DNA from: DASPTR01 sp041481365
GTDB lineage: Archaea; Thermoproteota; Bathyarchaeia; Bathyarchaeales; Bathycorpusculaceae
NCBI GenBank assembly: GCA_041481365.1
Contig: JBGPBS010000062.1
Location: 1-8,792 of the forward strand
Reading direction: 5' to 3'
Length of the DNA: 8,792 bases
Shown: positions 1 to 7,284 of the stretch, piece by piece
Position numbering within the stretch: position 1 is the stretch's first letter
Layout of the letters: each line of letters starts with the position of its first letter
The notes under the pieces: generated by a model
The model's input: only the letters and a program-made list of their open reading frames with translations
What the model was told of the DNA's origin: nothing
Database searches by the model: none
Translations under genes and position numbers: made by a program

Positions 1-86
1 AGCACTGGCACTGCAGTGCGGTCTCTCAGTAGTGCATTTTAGTCTTCCAGCCGAGTAATGGAGGGTAAACTGGTGCGCAGTGCCGC
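1..86. repeat. Cluster of GCACT/AGTGC motifs with a 12-base palindrome
   Basis: The short stretch beyond the regulator's 3' end holds five GCACT/AGTGC units: 2-6, 8-12, 15-19, 31-35 and 79-83. Two of them form the perfect palindrome GCACTGCAGTGC at 8-19, and GCAGTGC recurs directly at 13-19 and 77-83. It may be a hairpin at the end of the regulator transcript or a protein-binding cluster. No T-rich tract follows on the minus strand, so I do not call it a terminator. The window edge cuts off the left side. Confidence 0.4.
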
Positions 87-530
87 TTAGACTACGCGGA
101 AATCTTCCTTTATCGTCGTCAGAACAACGTGTGTGTTCGTGCGTTCGACGTGGGGCAGTGATAGAAGGTGCTTTGTGAATTTGCTCAAGTCCTCTCGGTT
201 TTTGAATTTTGCGATTATCGCAGCATCTGTTAAGCCTGTTAAATCGTATACGCAGCAAACGTTGGGTATTCGTGCAATCTCATTCTCCGTTTCCAGGAGT
301 CTTCCCTTTGAAACCGTTATTTCCGTCACAACCGTCAATTCATATCCGAGTTTCTCCTGATCCAGCAGCACCATGTAACCTTTTATTATGCCTTCACTTT
401 CCATCTTCCTTATCCTTGACAACGCCGTACCGATAGAAACGTCGCATTGTCTGGCAATTCGCCTTGACGAAAGTCTAGCGTCTTCAGTTAACGCTTTCAG
501 GATTTTGACATCTGTTTCGTCCAAACGCAT
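87..530 (-). CDS. Lrp/AsnC-family transcriptional regulator
   Basis: 147-aa protein of the usual Lrp/AsnC length. Residues 1-60 form the N-terminal helix-turn-helix: the opening DETDVKILKALTEDAR is the classic first helix, followed by RRIARQC and the recognition segment SIGTALSRIRKMESEGII. Residues about 62-140 form the RAM/AsnC ligand-binding domain, with the TG..D signature (TGLTD), a LSKFTKHLLSLPHV helix and the closing TTIKE strand. The family forms dimers to octamers that bind DNA and respond to amino acids. The ATG start is preceded on its own strand by GGTG seven bases upstream (complement of 538-541) and by a TATA box. The gene is divergent from the glutamate synthase operon across about 195 bases, so it is a natural candidate regulator of that operon and of itself. 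The family call is firm; the target and effector are inferred. Confidence 0.93.
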   Translation of the reverse strand: MRLDETDVKILKALTEDARLSSRRIARQCDVSIGTALSRIRKMESEGIIKGYMVLLDQEKLGYELTVVTEITVSKGRLLETENEIARIPNVCCVYDLTGLTDAAIIAKFKNREDLSKFTKHLLSLPHVERTNTHVVLTTIKEDFRVV

Positions 531-570
531 GTTTTGGCACCGCTTTGTGCGTTCATCCAGTATTCATATC

Positions 571-581
571 GTTTATTTAAC
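571..581 (-). promoter_or_regulatory. Putative TATA box of the Lrp-family gene
   Basis: On the minus strand this reads GTTAAATAAAC, a good archaeal TATA-like element. Starting 25-27 bases downstream would put the 5' end near 549-551. That gives a leader of about 20 bases containing the GGTG ribosome-binding site at 538-541. The position is inferred from spacing only. Confidence 0.5.
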
Positions 582-606
582 ATTTGTCTTTCAATTTGGC
601 AATAAG

Positions 607-616
607 GTTTTTATGT
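607..616 (+). promoter_or_regulatory. Putative TATA box of the glutamate synthase operon
   Basis: The sequence GTTTTTATGT follows a purine-rich BRE-like AATAAGG at 601-607. Normal archaeal spacing predicts transcription starting near 635-640 and an untranslated leader of about 85-90 bases before the preferred GTG start at 725. This also argues against the longest possible reading frame, which would begin at 584, upstream of the promoter. Confidence 0.4.
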
Positions 617-652
617 GTACATTCTAACTTCATTATGTTATTAGTTTGCACA
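614..652. promoter_or_regulatory. Imperfect inverted repeat, possible regulator operator
   Basis: The arms are TGTGTACATTCTAAC (614-628) and GTTATTAGTTTGCACA (637-652), 8 bases apart. The outer TGTG.A/T.CACA and inner TAAC/GTTA portions match and the middle is imperfect. The repeat overlaps the putative TATA box and predicted start site of the glutamate synthase operon, where a bound regulator would repress. Lrp-family proteins bind imperfect A/T-centred palindromes, so the divergent regulator at 87-530 is the obvious candidate, but this is inferred. Confidence 0.35.
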
Positions 653-706
653 TTGAGGCAATTACTTGCGACATGTCAAGCTTCAAACAATATGGGACCA
701 CGATTT

Positions 707-718
707 GGAGGTCAGGTG
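707..718 (+). promoter_or_regulatory. Ribosome-binding site deciding the start of the first synthase-like gene
   Basis: GGAGGTCAGGTG contains two SD-like stretches, GGAGGT at 707-712 and AGGTG at 714-718. The second lies 6 bases before the GTG at 725. This supports starting there and not at the ATG codons at 584, 635 or 692, none of which has such a site. Confidence 0.55.
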
Positions 719-724
719 CTTCTG

Positions 725-2092
725 GTGAAAGTCGTTTACGAAAGATATCATATAGCCGTGAAAGAAGCTTTGCCGAAAATCAAATTGCCTCCAAAGTTTA
801 CCGTCAATCGGTACAACAACTGCACAAACGTTCAGGAATGTACTCAGGCTTGCGTGTATGGTGTTCATGAGACAGGTGAAAACGGTTCAATCAAAGAGCC
901 CCTCCAAGACTTGTGCAGGGGGTGCTACATGTGCGTCCTAAAATGCCCAAAGGGCGCTATTTCGATCGGAATTAATCCCGAATTTGAAAAACTGGGGAAT
1001 TCCTACTTCTCCCCTGACAGAATGAAGACAATCTATTTTGAAGCAGAAACTGGCAGGGTTCCTGTTTCCGGCGCGGGTTATGCCGGTCCCTTTGCGGGAC
1101 AAGGTTTTGACAGCATCTGGTTCGATTTTTCAGAGATAGTTAGACCAACCAGGGACGGAATTCATGGAAGAGAGTACATTTCGACTTCGGTCGATCTGGG
1201 AAGAAGACTTCAATCTCTTGAATTTGATGAGAACCAGGAACTGACCTCTAACATTCCACAAACCATAGAGATTCCATTACCAATAATCTTTGATGCTCCA
1301 ATGAGTTGCGGTACAAGTCACAATCTTCTGCTAGTTTTGGCGAAGGCCGCCACTGGCCTCAAAACCTTTGCAATAGTAAACGCCAGCGAATATTCGTCTG
1401 ACCTGGCTCATTATGAGGCAAATCTAATACCTAGAATTAACCCTGACGAAATAGATGAATTCGAAGATCTGGTCAAAACCTCCCGAATTGTGGAAGTTGA
1501 TCTTAGAGATGGCGATATAGAGGATCAATTGAAGAAGGTTAAACTGATTAATCCTCAAGCATTGGTCTCCTTCTACTTTCGCTATGACGAAGAGGCTCCC
1601 AAAAGGGCGGATGCGATCGCAGAGTTAGGAGGCGACATTGTCCACTTTTGTGTCGACGAGGAAGTTGTTGAGCGAGATCCTGACGCAATCAAAAACGCCA
1701 TACACTCCGTTCACTCACACCTTGTTGATAAACACAATCGAGACAAGATCACTCTGATTTCCAGTGGAGGAATAGCTGAAGCAGCCCATGTTCCCAAATC
1801 CATAATTCTCGGGGCAAACGCTGTCGCTCTTGGAACAGCATATCATATCGCCCTTGGATGCAAAGTCTGCCATGGAAATATGCACAGCCAGGACTGCCTG
1901 ATGAATTCAGAAGTTGGAGAGGTTGAACTGGCGACCCAGAGAATCACAAACTTGATTGGCGCATGGAGGGACCAACTGTTGGAAGTGCTTGGCGGAATGG
2001 GCTTGCGGGAAGTCAGAAGGCAAACAGGCGAGATTGGCAGAGCCATGTTCTACGAGGAGCTTGAAGGAAAGGTTTTTGGTGACAAAAAATGA
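725..2092 (+). CDS. Glutamate synthase-related ferredoxin/FMN-barrel paralogue, probably degenerate
   Basis: About 455 aa from the GTG at 725, chosen for the SD site just upstream and because residues before it look non-coding. A ferredoxin-like segment has Cys33, Cys39 and Cys43 in unusual C-x5-C-x3-C spacing, followed by Cys64, Cys67, Cys70 and Cys74 in normal C-x2-C-x2-C-x3-CP order. The remainder aligns by eye with the next gene: linker, start of the FMN barrel (IPLPIIFDAPMSCGTS), late phosphate-binding strand (S347-G-G and G370-T-A) and C-terminal cysteines 379, 382 and 391. Missing are the STGEGG, QGAKPG and IDGGFGGTGAAP segments that hold FMN and the active site in this family, and the barrel is about 60 residues shorter. 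The stop overlaps the next start (ATGA), so it is translationally coupled. It may be a structural, electron-transfer or regulatory partner of the active subunit. Kinship is secure; function is not. Confidence 0.85.
   Translation: MKVVYERYHIAVKEALPKIKLPPKFTVNRYNNCTNVQECTQACVYGVHETGENGSIKEPLQDLCRGCYMCVLKCPKGAISIGINPEFEKLGNSYFSPDRMKTIYFEAETGRVPVSGAGYAGPFAGQGFDSIWFDFSEIVRPTRDGIHGREYISTSVDLGRRLQSLEFDENQELTSNIPQTIEIPLPIIFDAPMSCGTSHNLLLVLAKAATGLKTFAIVNASEYSSDLAHYEANLIPRINPDEIDEFEDLVKTSRIVEVDLRDGDIEDQLKKVKLINPQALVSFYFRYDEEAPKRADAIAELGGDIVHFCVDEEVVERDPDAIKNAIHSVHSHLVDKHNRDKITLISSGGIAEAAHVPKSIILGANAVALGTAYHIALGCKVCHGNMHSQDCLMNSEVGEVELATQRITNLIGAWRDQLLEVLGGMGLREVRRQTGEIGRAMFYEELEGKVFGDKK
2078..2082 (+). 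promoter_or_regulatory. Ribosome-binding site of the active synthase subunit
   Basis: GGTGA lies inside the end of the preceding gene, 6 bases before the ATG at 2089. That ATG shares bases with the upstream TGA (2090-2092). An alternative ATG directly follows at 2092; the spacing slightly favours 2089. Confidence 0.5.
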
Positions 2093-3639
2093 TGCATAAG
2101 GAACTTCTTTTTCAAACACCAGAAGTAAAACCCACGCCTTCCCAATATCCAAGCTCGATAGAAAAGTATGAAGTAATCATAGACAGATCCAAATGCTCAA
2201 TGTGTGGAATCTGCGCTGAAGTCTGCCCTTCGTGCATTGGATCTTCATCGATCGATTATGAAGCCTACCAAAAACCAGATGGTTGCCTCCGTCTGGCTGT
2301 CCCAAAGATTTCTTGCGCGGGCCTTTCGTGCAGACGATGCGTAAATGAGTGCCCGAGTACTGCCTTGTCCGTGAAACTCAGCCCGCAGTACATTGCCCTC
2401 GGCGACCTACGATGGACTGCTGATTTAATAATGTCAACTTGGGAACAAGCTGAAGGCAAAAGCCCTTCGAGAAGATACGAGTATAGAGTTGGGGATTCCG
2501 GAGGAGGTTTTGACAGACTACGGTTTGATTTTGAACTGGATGGCAAAGAAATCCTCGAAGATGAGCTATTTAACGAAGAAGATAGAGACACTTCCGTAGT
2601 TCTGAACAAAAGAAATGATGGGCGGCCAGAAATCAGGATTCCTATTCCGGTTTATGGCGCAGACATGTCCTTTGGTTCCGTAAGTTTGAACGTGATGCTT
2701 GCTAGGGCCAAAGCAGCGGAGGCTTGGAACACCTTCACCAGCACCGGTGAAGGGGGCTATCCTGACGACTTAATCCACTACAAAGATCACGTGATAACCC
2801 AAGTTGCCACTGGCCACTTTGGAGTGAACGCTGAAACCATCAAAAGAACGAAGATCATAGTTTTGAAATATGCGCAGGGCGCGAAACCCGGCTTAGGAGG
2901 GCATTTGCTTGCTGACAAGGTCACTCCTGAGGTTGCAAAGATTCGTGAGGTAGTTCCTTACATAAGCCTTTTTTCTCCATTCCCGTTTCATAACGTCTAC
3001 TCGGTTGAAGATCATTACAGACACGTTCAATTAATGGAAGACATGAACCCTCAAGCCCTAATCTCCGTCAAGGTTTCAACTCCCACGGACGTTGACATGG
3101 TAGCGATTGGGAGCTACTACGCAGGAGCCCACATTCTGCAAATAGACGGCGGATTCGGCGGAACAGGAGCAGCCCCAGACATAGCCAAAAAGAACATTGC
3201 CATGCCAGTCGAATATGCCATCCCGATCGTTCACAACTACCTGGTGAGAGAAGGAGTCAGAGACCAAATAACAATAATGGCCAGCGGCGGAATAAGAACA
3301 GCGTTCGACGTCGCCAAAGCCATAGCCCTAGGAGCTGATGGAGCAGTAATCGGAACAGCCGAACTGGTTGCACTCGGATGCAAAAGATGTGAAAACTGCG
3401 AAAGAGGAAAAGGCTGCCCAGCCGGCATAGCCACGACAGACCCGGCCCTCATGTATTCTATCGAAACAGACTGGGGCTCTCAAAGGATAATCAACCTTTA
3501 CGGTTCATGGAAGAGACAATGGTGCTATATTCTGAGGAAGCTAGACTTGGAAAATATCCGGGAACTCCGACCTGTTGACGAAGTGGAGTTCAAAAAAGGC
3601 CGGTTCAATCATTTAGTGCATCTCGATCATTTGAGGTGA
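2089..3639 (+). CDS. gltB: Archaeal-type glutamate synthase, ferredoxin plus FMN-barrel subunit
   Basis: 516 aa. Residues about 25-100 form a 2[4Fe-4S] ferredoxin domain with Cys36, 39, 42, 46 and Cys76, 81, 84, 88. The rest is the FMN-binding synthase barrel (GltB domain 2). Family landmarks are all present: YGADMSFGS at the barrel start, T219-G-E-G-G, GHFGV, Q263-G-A-K-P-G-L-G-G, the HILQIDGGFGGTGAAP loop, S399-G-G in the phosphate-binding strand, GTAELVALGC, and C-terminal Cys431, 434, 437 and 443 followed by PAGIATTDP. In GltS the equivalent cysteine region binds a further Fe-S cluster. The protein should combine ammonia with 2-oxoglutarate and reduce the imine to glutamate using electrons passed through the clusters to FMN. 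It is probably cytoplasmic and partnered with the glutaminase encoded next, whose start overlaps this stop. No NAD(P)H-binding domain is present, so ferredoxin or a separate reductase is the likely donor. Confidence 0.95.
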   Translation: MMHKELLFQTPEVKPTPSQYPSSIEKYEVIIDRSKCSMCGICAEVCPSCIGSSSIDYEAYQKPDGCLRLAVPKISCAGLSCRRCVNECPSTALSVKLSPQYIALGDLRWTADLIMSTWEQAEGKSPSRRYEYRVGDSGGGFDRLRFDFELDGKEILEDELFNEEDRDTSVVLNKRNDGRPEIRIPIPVYGADMSFGSVSLNVMLARAKAAEAWNTFTSTGEGGYPDDLIHYKDHVITQVATGHFGVNAETIKRTKIIVLKYAQGAKPGLGGHLLADKVTPEVAKIREVVPYISLFSPFPFHNVYSVEDHYRHVQLMEDMNPQALISVKVSTPTDVDMVAIGSYYAGAHILQIDGGFGGTGAAPDIAKKNIAMPVEYAIPIVHNYLVREGVRDQITIMASGGIRTAFDVAKAIALGADGAVIGTAELVALGCKRCENCERGKGCPAGIATTDPALMYSIETDWGSQRIINLYGSWKRQWCYILRKLDLENIRELRPVDEVEFKKGRFNHLVHLDHLR

Positions 3640-3640
3640 T
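3633..3640 (+). promoter_or_regulatory. Strong ribosome-binding site overlapping the upstream stop, setting a TTG start
   Basis: GAGGTGAT matches the archaeal anti-SD core over 8 bases. It contains both the TGA stop of the preceding gene (3637-3639) and an in-frame GTG (3636-3638). A GTG inside the SD cannot sensibly be the start, so the TTG at 3645 is preferred: 6 bases after GAGGTG, 4 after the full match. Confidence 0.65.
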
Positions 3641-3644
3641 AGTC

Positions 3645-6212
3645 TTGGACAATTACACTCATAATCCTATGGTTTCGGGGAGAAAACGCCTTGCCGACCG
3701 CATTGATAGTTCTGTCCGTGGGAACGTTGCAGAAGGTGGATGCGGTGTCCTCGGAGTAGCTAGTTCCATCCCGATAGAAGGACGGCATTTGCTGCAACCG
3801 CTTATCCAGATGCATAACAGAGGAAACGGAAAAGGCGGCGGCATAGCAGCAGTCGGGCTTTCTGCGAAGCAACTCGGCGTCTCAGATAGGATTCTAAAAG
3901 AAGACTACATAATGCAGATAGCTTACATTGATCCAAAATCTAAAGTGGAAGTTGAACTTCAATTCATATATCCCAACCTCACGGTTGACGGTGCAGAAAA
4001 AGTCCCAGTCATCGAAAACTACAGAACCATAGGCCTAGAAGTCAAGCCTCCAGAGGTTTGGCGATATTTTGTAAGAGTGAGAGAAGACAAACTGAGGCGA
4101 TTCGTTGAAGACAATGGATTTGAAGGCCTTGAACCCGAAAAAGTTGAGGACGAGTTTATCTACAGAAACAGTTTTGCTCTCAACGAAAAATACTATGCAT
4201 CTCTGGGCGACAAGAAAGCCTTCGTTGTTTCTCATGGAAAAAACATGATCGTTTTCAAAATCGTAGGATATGCTGAACAGGTTTTGTGTTACTACAAGCT
4301 TGAAGATCTCGAAGCCCATATTTGGATTGGGCATCAAAGGTATCCAACGAAAGGGAAGATTTGGCATCCTGGCGGTTCCCACCCATTCATAGGCTTGCAC
4401 GATGCTCTGGTTCACAACGGCGATTTTGCGAATTACTATTCAGTAACAGAGTATTTGAGGCAAAGAGGAATTTTCCCATTATTCCTAACGGACACCGAAG
4501 TTGCTGCCCTATACTGGGATCTCTTGACAAGAACCTATGAGTACCCGATGGAATATGCAATTGAAGCCCTTGCACCAACGACTGAGAGGGATTTTGCCAT
4601 GCTTCCAGAAGGCAAGAAGAGGATCTACAAGGCTATTCAAGCAACGCACATTCATTGTTCACCTGATGGACCATGGTTCTTCATCATTGCTAGAAACGAT
4701 CCTTACAGAGGAGAGTTTCAGCTAATCGGTATAACTGACACTTCCATGCTAAGGCCGCAAGTCTTTGCACTCCAAGAAGGAGAGGCCAAAATAGGATTCA
4801 TAGCTTCCGAGAAGCAGGCAATCGACGCAATGGTGCAAAGTTTGTCGAAGAACGATTCAAGATTCTATCCAATGTGCGACCTATACTGGTATGCCAGAGG
4901 AGGCAGCTACACTGATGGCGGCGCTTTTGTTTTCACAATCGACAAATCAAAGAACCTTCAGTGCACTGATAAGTTTGGAAAACCAATCTCGGCTACAAAA
5001 CACCAGCAGCATTACAAGAGAACGAACAGCCATGATTCACATCGATCTTTCGGCATTGATGAGAAACTAAAAGAAAGGCCAAGAGCCGTCGACCTATTCG
5101 CCTACGCTGCAAAGAACATGGCAGACTGGGACTTTGACGAGGCACGCTCGTTTGCAGAAAGCATGAAAAAATACGCTGACAAGGACGACGAAGAAAAGTC
5201 AGTTGCCATAGAGACGATTACCCTGCTCATAGACAGAAGATATGATACTGGCAACAAAAGAAGAAGTGCCATCGTCTCTTTACTTGAAGAAAAACTCTTC
5301 GACATCTTCAATTCAGTATGTCCCACGGAATCCAAAAAAAACAGCAATTACTGTTTGACCAACTTTGAAAATAGAAGCGACCTGAAAGGTCCAACACGCT
5401 CAAGTCAAACCCTCGTGATAGATGCCTCTGAATTTCGCCCAGAGGGAGAAGAAGGGACATGCCAGTTTCTTGAAGGAGCTTATAAACTGGGTTGGAAGAG
5501 CTTCATTGCCTACAACTTCAAGGGGCAAAGAAATTTTGGAGCCGGTCTGATTGCAAGAGACAAAGTCAGAATCGACGTGTACGGAAGAGTCGGCGACTGC
5601 CTTGCTGCTTTCGCAGACGGCCCAGAATTCTATGTGCATGAAAGCGCGCAAGACTCTGTGGCTTATTGCTTCAGGTCAGGAAAACTGGTAATCTTCGGAG
5701 ATGCCGGAAAAGCATTTGAATATGGGGCAAAGGGTGGAGTGACGTTCATCTTAGGAGACCTCATCGATAGACCGTTGATCAACGCTGTCGGAAGCGCCAC
5801 CGCTGTAATTAACGGTTCATGCAAAGACTATATGGGCGAATCCTGCATGGCAGCAAGAGGGTTCATAATTCTGAATGGAATAGCATTTAACGATCATGGA
5901 AAGATTATTGACCAAGAAACTCCGTATCATGGTGGAAACCTGTTTCCCCTCGCTGCGGCTGGCGCCGTATACTTGAGAGACCCTAAAGAGACAGTTGGTG
6001 AAGACCAGCTTAACGGGGGCAAAATCGGCACAATTTCCAAAGAAGACTGGGAAAGGATCTTGCCGTTGCTGAAAGAAAACGAAAAGTCATTCGGCATACA
6101 AGTTGAAGACCTATTGAATGTTGATGGGGTAACAAAGAAACCCGAGTGCGTGTACAGAAAAGTAGTTCCCGTAGAAGTAGCTGCCCTAGCGAAATACGAA
6201 AGAGGCATGTGA
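3645..6212 (+). CDS. Glutamate synthase glutaminase domain fused to the GXGXG domain
   Basis: About 855 aa from a TTG start (a GTG at 3636 is possible). Residues 1-32 look like the propeptide removed in GltB-type amidotransferases, exposing the catalytic Cys33 in EGGCGVLGV. The class II (Ntn-hydrolase) glutaminase domain reaches about residue 440. It shows GHQRYPT with Arg232, HNGD at 257-260, Asp283 in FLTDTE, SYTDGG at 421-426, and an insertion of about 150 residues before HQRYPT. Residues about 440-588 are a charged, largely helical linker matching no domain I know. From about 589 to the end is the GltB C-terminal GXGXG beta-helix: GAG at 632-634, repeated glycine turns, GDAGKAFEYGAKGG, and GGNLFPLAAAGAVY. 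In bacterial GltB the synthase core sits between these domains; here it is absent and supplied by the upstream gene. Expected role: hydrolyse glutamine and pass ammonia to that subunit. It is the last gene of the coupled operon. Confidence 0.94.
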   Translation: MDNYTHNPMVSGRKRLADRIDSSVRGNVAEGGCGVLGVASSIPIEGRHLLQPLIQMHNRGNGKGGGIAAVGLSAKQLGVSDRILKEDYIMQIAYIDPKSKVEVELQFIYPNLTVDGAEKVPVIENYRTIGLEVKPPEVWRYFVRVREDKLRRFVEDNGFEGLEPEKVEDEFIYRNSFALNEKYYASLGDKKAFVVSHGKNMIVFKIVGYAEQVLCYYKLEDLEAHIWIGHQRYPTKGKIWHPGGSHPFIGLHDALVHNGDFANYYSVTEYLRQRGIFPLFLTDTEVAALYWDLLTRTYEYPMEYAIEALAPTTERDFAMLPEGKKRIYKAIQATHIHCSPDGPWFFIIARNDPYRGEFQLIGITDTSMLRPQVFALQEGEAKIGFIASEKQAIDAMVQSLSKNDSRFYPMCDLYWYARGGSYTDGGAFVFTIDKSKNLQCTDKFGKPISATKHQQHYKRTNSHDSHRSFGIDEKLKERPRAVDLFAYAAKNMADWDFDEARSFAESMKKYADKDDEEKSVAIETITLLIDRRYDTGNKRRSAIVSLLEEKLFDIFNSVCPTESKKNSNYCLTNFENRSDLKGPTRSSQTLVIDASEFRPEGEEGTCQFLEGAYKLGWKSFIAYNFKGQRNFGAGLIARDKVRIDVYGRVGDCLAAFADGPEFYVHESAQDSVAYCFRSGKLVIFGDAGKAFEYGAKGGVTFILGDLIDRPLINAVGSATAVINGSCKDYMGESCMAARGFIILNGIAFNDHGKIIDQETPYHGGNLFPLAAAGAVYLRDPKETVGEDQLNGGKIGTISKEDWERILPLLKENEKSFGIQVEDLLNVDGVTKKPECVYRKVVPVEVAALAKYERGM

Positions 6213-6309
6213 ATTCGGTTTACTGAAGGATTCTAGGGCATTGCACAGATAGATGTCAAGAAACGTCTGAGCTTGAGATGTAGATTGTGCCTCGTGGGGT
6301 AGCCAAAAG

Positions 6310-6316
6310 TTTATAG
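6310..6316 (+). promoter_or_regulatory. TATA box of the GNAT acetyltransferase gene
   Basis: TTTATAG is preceded by a BRE-like CCAAAAG at 6303-6309. A transcript beginning 25-27 bases downstream of the box centre starts near 6338-6340, only 4-6 bases before the ATG at 6344. That suggests a nearly leaderless mRNA and fits the lack of an SD. It also argues that this gene is transcribed separately from the glutamate synthase operon. Confidence 0.6.
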
Positions 6317-6343
6317 TTGCTAACTTCTTCTGCTCTAGGCGAA

Positions 6344-7240
6344 ATGACAATTCAGGTTTTGGAATTCGCCAACAGGCACTTGCCAGCTGTTGTCAGGTTG
6401 TTGAATGAAGAATACAGCGGCTCATTCGAGTTCATCCCCTTCAGCGAAGATAGGGTAATATCCCAAATTCAGAGACGAGGTATCAAAATTCTCGTAGCAG
6501 AAGAAGACAGAAACTCGTTAGGTCTCGTCGGAACTCATCTTGAGGAACGCGGGGAAGAGAACATCTCATGGCTCGCCGTTCGTGAGGGTCCCGATCGAAG
6601 AACCATCGAAAACGTGCTCGTAGAGGAGGTCGAGAAAAACGCTGAGGGCGACACCATCTCGACAACTGTTGATGAGGGAAGCCCAAGAATCAACGAATGG
6701 ATCGATCGAGGCTACACGTTGAATCCTGGCTGGTTGCGAATGACCGCAAAACTCGACAGCATGAAACCGATTCCAAAGGTTGCCGACGGTGTCAAACTTC
6801 GCAGCTTAAGACCTGACGAGGAACAAGAACTCGTCGAAGTCATAAACACGGGATTCGGATGGCAAAGACTAGACCCTGGTGTTCTTAAAAAGTGGAAGTC
6901 CGAGGATATGCCATTCAGCGAAGATTGGGTTCAAGTCAGCGAGATCAACGAAAGAATCGTGTCCGCCGTCGCGGCGAAGCCGGACACGGAATACCTGAGA
7001 TATTTGAACCTCAAAAGAGGTTACCTCGGTCCAGCCGCGACCCTTCCTGAATTTCGAAACAAGAACCTCGCATCTGCACTAACTGTTCAAGCCATGAATT
7101 TCCTGTTCAAAAGGGGAATGAACTCTGTCAGACTGGGGACTTCGGAACAGAACATTCCTTCGATCATTCTGCTACGAGGTCTAAACTTTCAGGTAGATGT
7201 CGTCAGAAAAATCCTCCGCAGAAAAATGAATAACGGCTGA
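6344..7240 (+). CDS. Tandem GNAT-fold N-acetyltransferase
   Basis: 298 aa from the ATG at 6344; a TTG at 6317 in the same frame is less likely because it lies upstream of the predicted transcript start. Two GNAT-like halves can be seen. Residues 1 to about 140 (IQVLEFANRHLPAVVRLLN through the WIDRGYTLNPGWLRM segment) look like a diverged, probably non-catalytic copy. Residues about 150-298 follow the standard order: VKLRSLRPDEEQELVEVINTGF, then the strand GYLGPAATLPEF, the acetyl-CoA loop beginning at Arg238 (RNKNLASAL), and the closing SVRLGTSEQNIPSIILLRGLNFQ, which matches the usual N..A..LY...GF ending. The pyrophosphate loop normally reads R/Q-x-x-G-x-G/A; here Asn replaces the first glycine, so cofactor binding may be altered. 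The substrate cannot be predicted. It lies 131 bases after the synthase operon and appears functionally separate. Fold confident, activity uncertain. Confidence 0.85.
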   Translation: MTIQVLEFANRHLPAVVRLLNEEYSGSFEFIPFSEDRVISQIQRRGIKILVAEEDRNSLGLVGTHLEERGEENISWLAVREGPDRRTIENVLVEEVEKNAEGDTISTTVDEGSPRINEWIDRGYTLNPGWLRMTAKLDSMKPIPKVADGVKLRSLRPDEEQELVEVINTGFGWQRLDPGVLKKWKSEDMPFSEDWVQVSEINERIVSAVAAKPDTEYLRYLNLKRGYLGPAATLPEFRNKNLASALTVQAMNFLFKRGMNSVRLGTSEQNIPSIILLRGLNFQVDVVRKILRRKMNNG

Positions 7241-7284
7241 GCCGAGGGCAGATTATCGTCCGCACAACATAGGACACAAAAATA

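Noticed and set aside
584..724. N-terminal extension of the first synthase-like gene from the ATG at 584
   Set aside because: It lies upstream of the probable promoter and reads as low-complexity, non-family sequence. The SD at 707-718 points to the GTG at 725.
7234..7244. Hairpin terminator CGGC-TGA-GCCG at the GNAT stop codon
   Set aside because: Only 4 bp with a 3-base loop and no T-run afterwards; probably chance.
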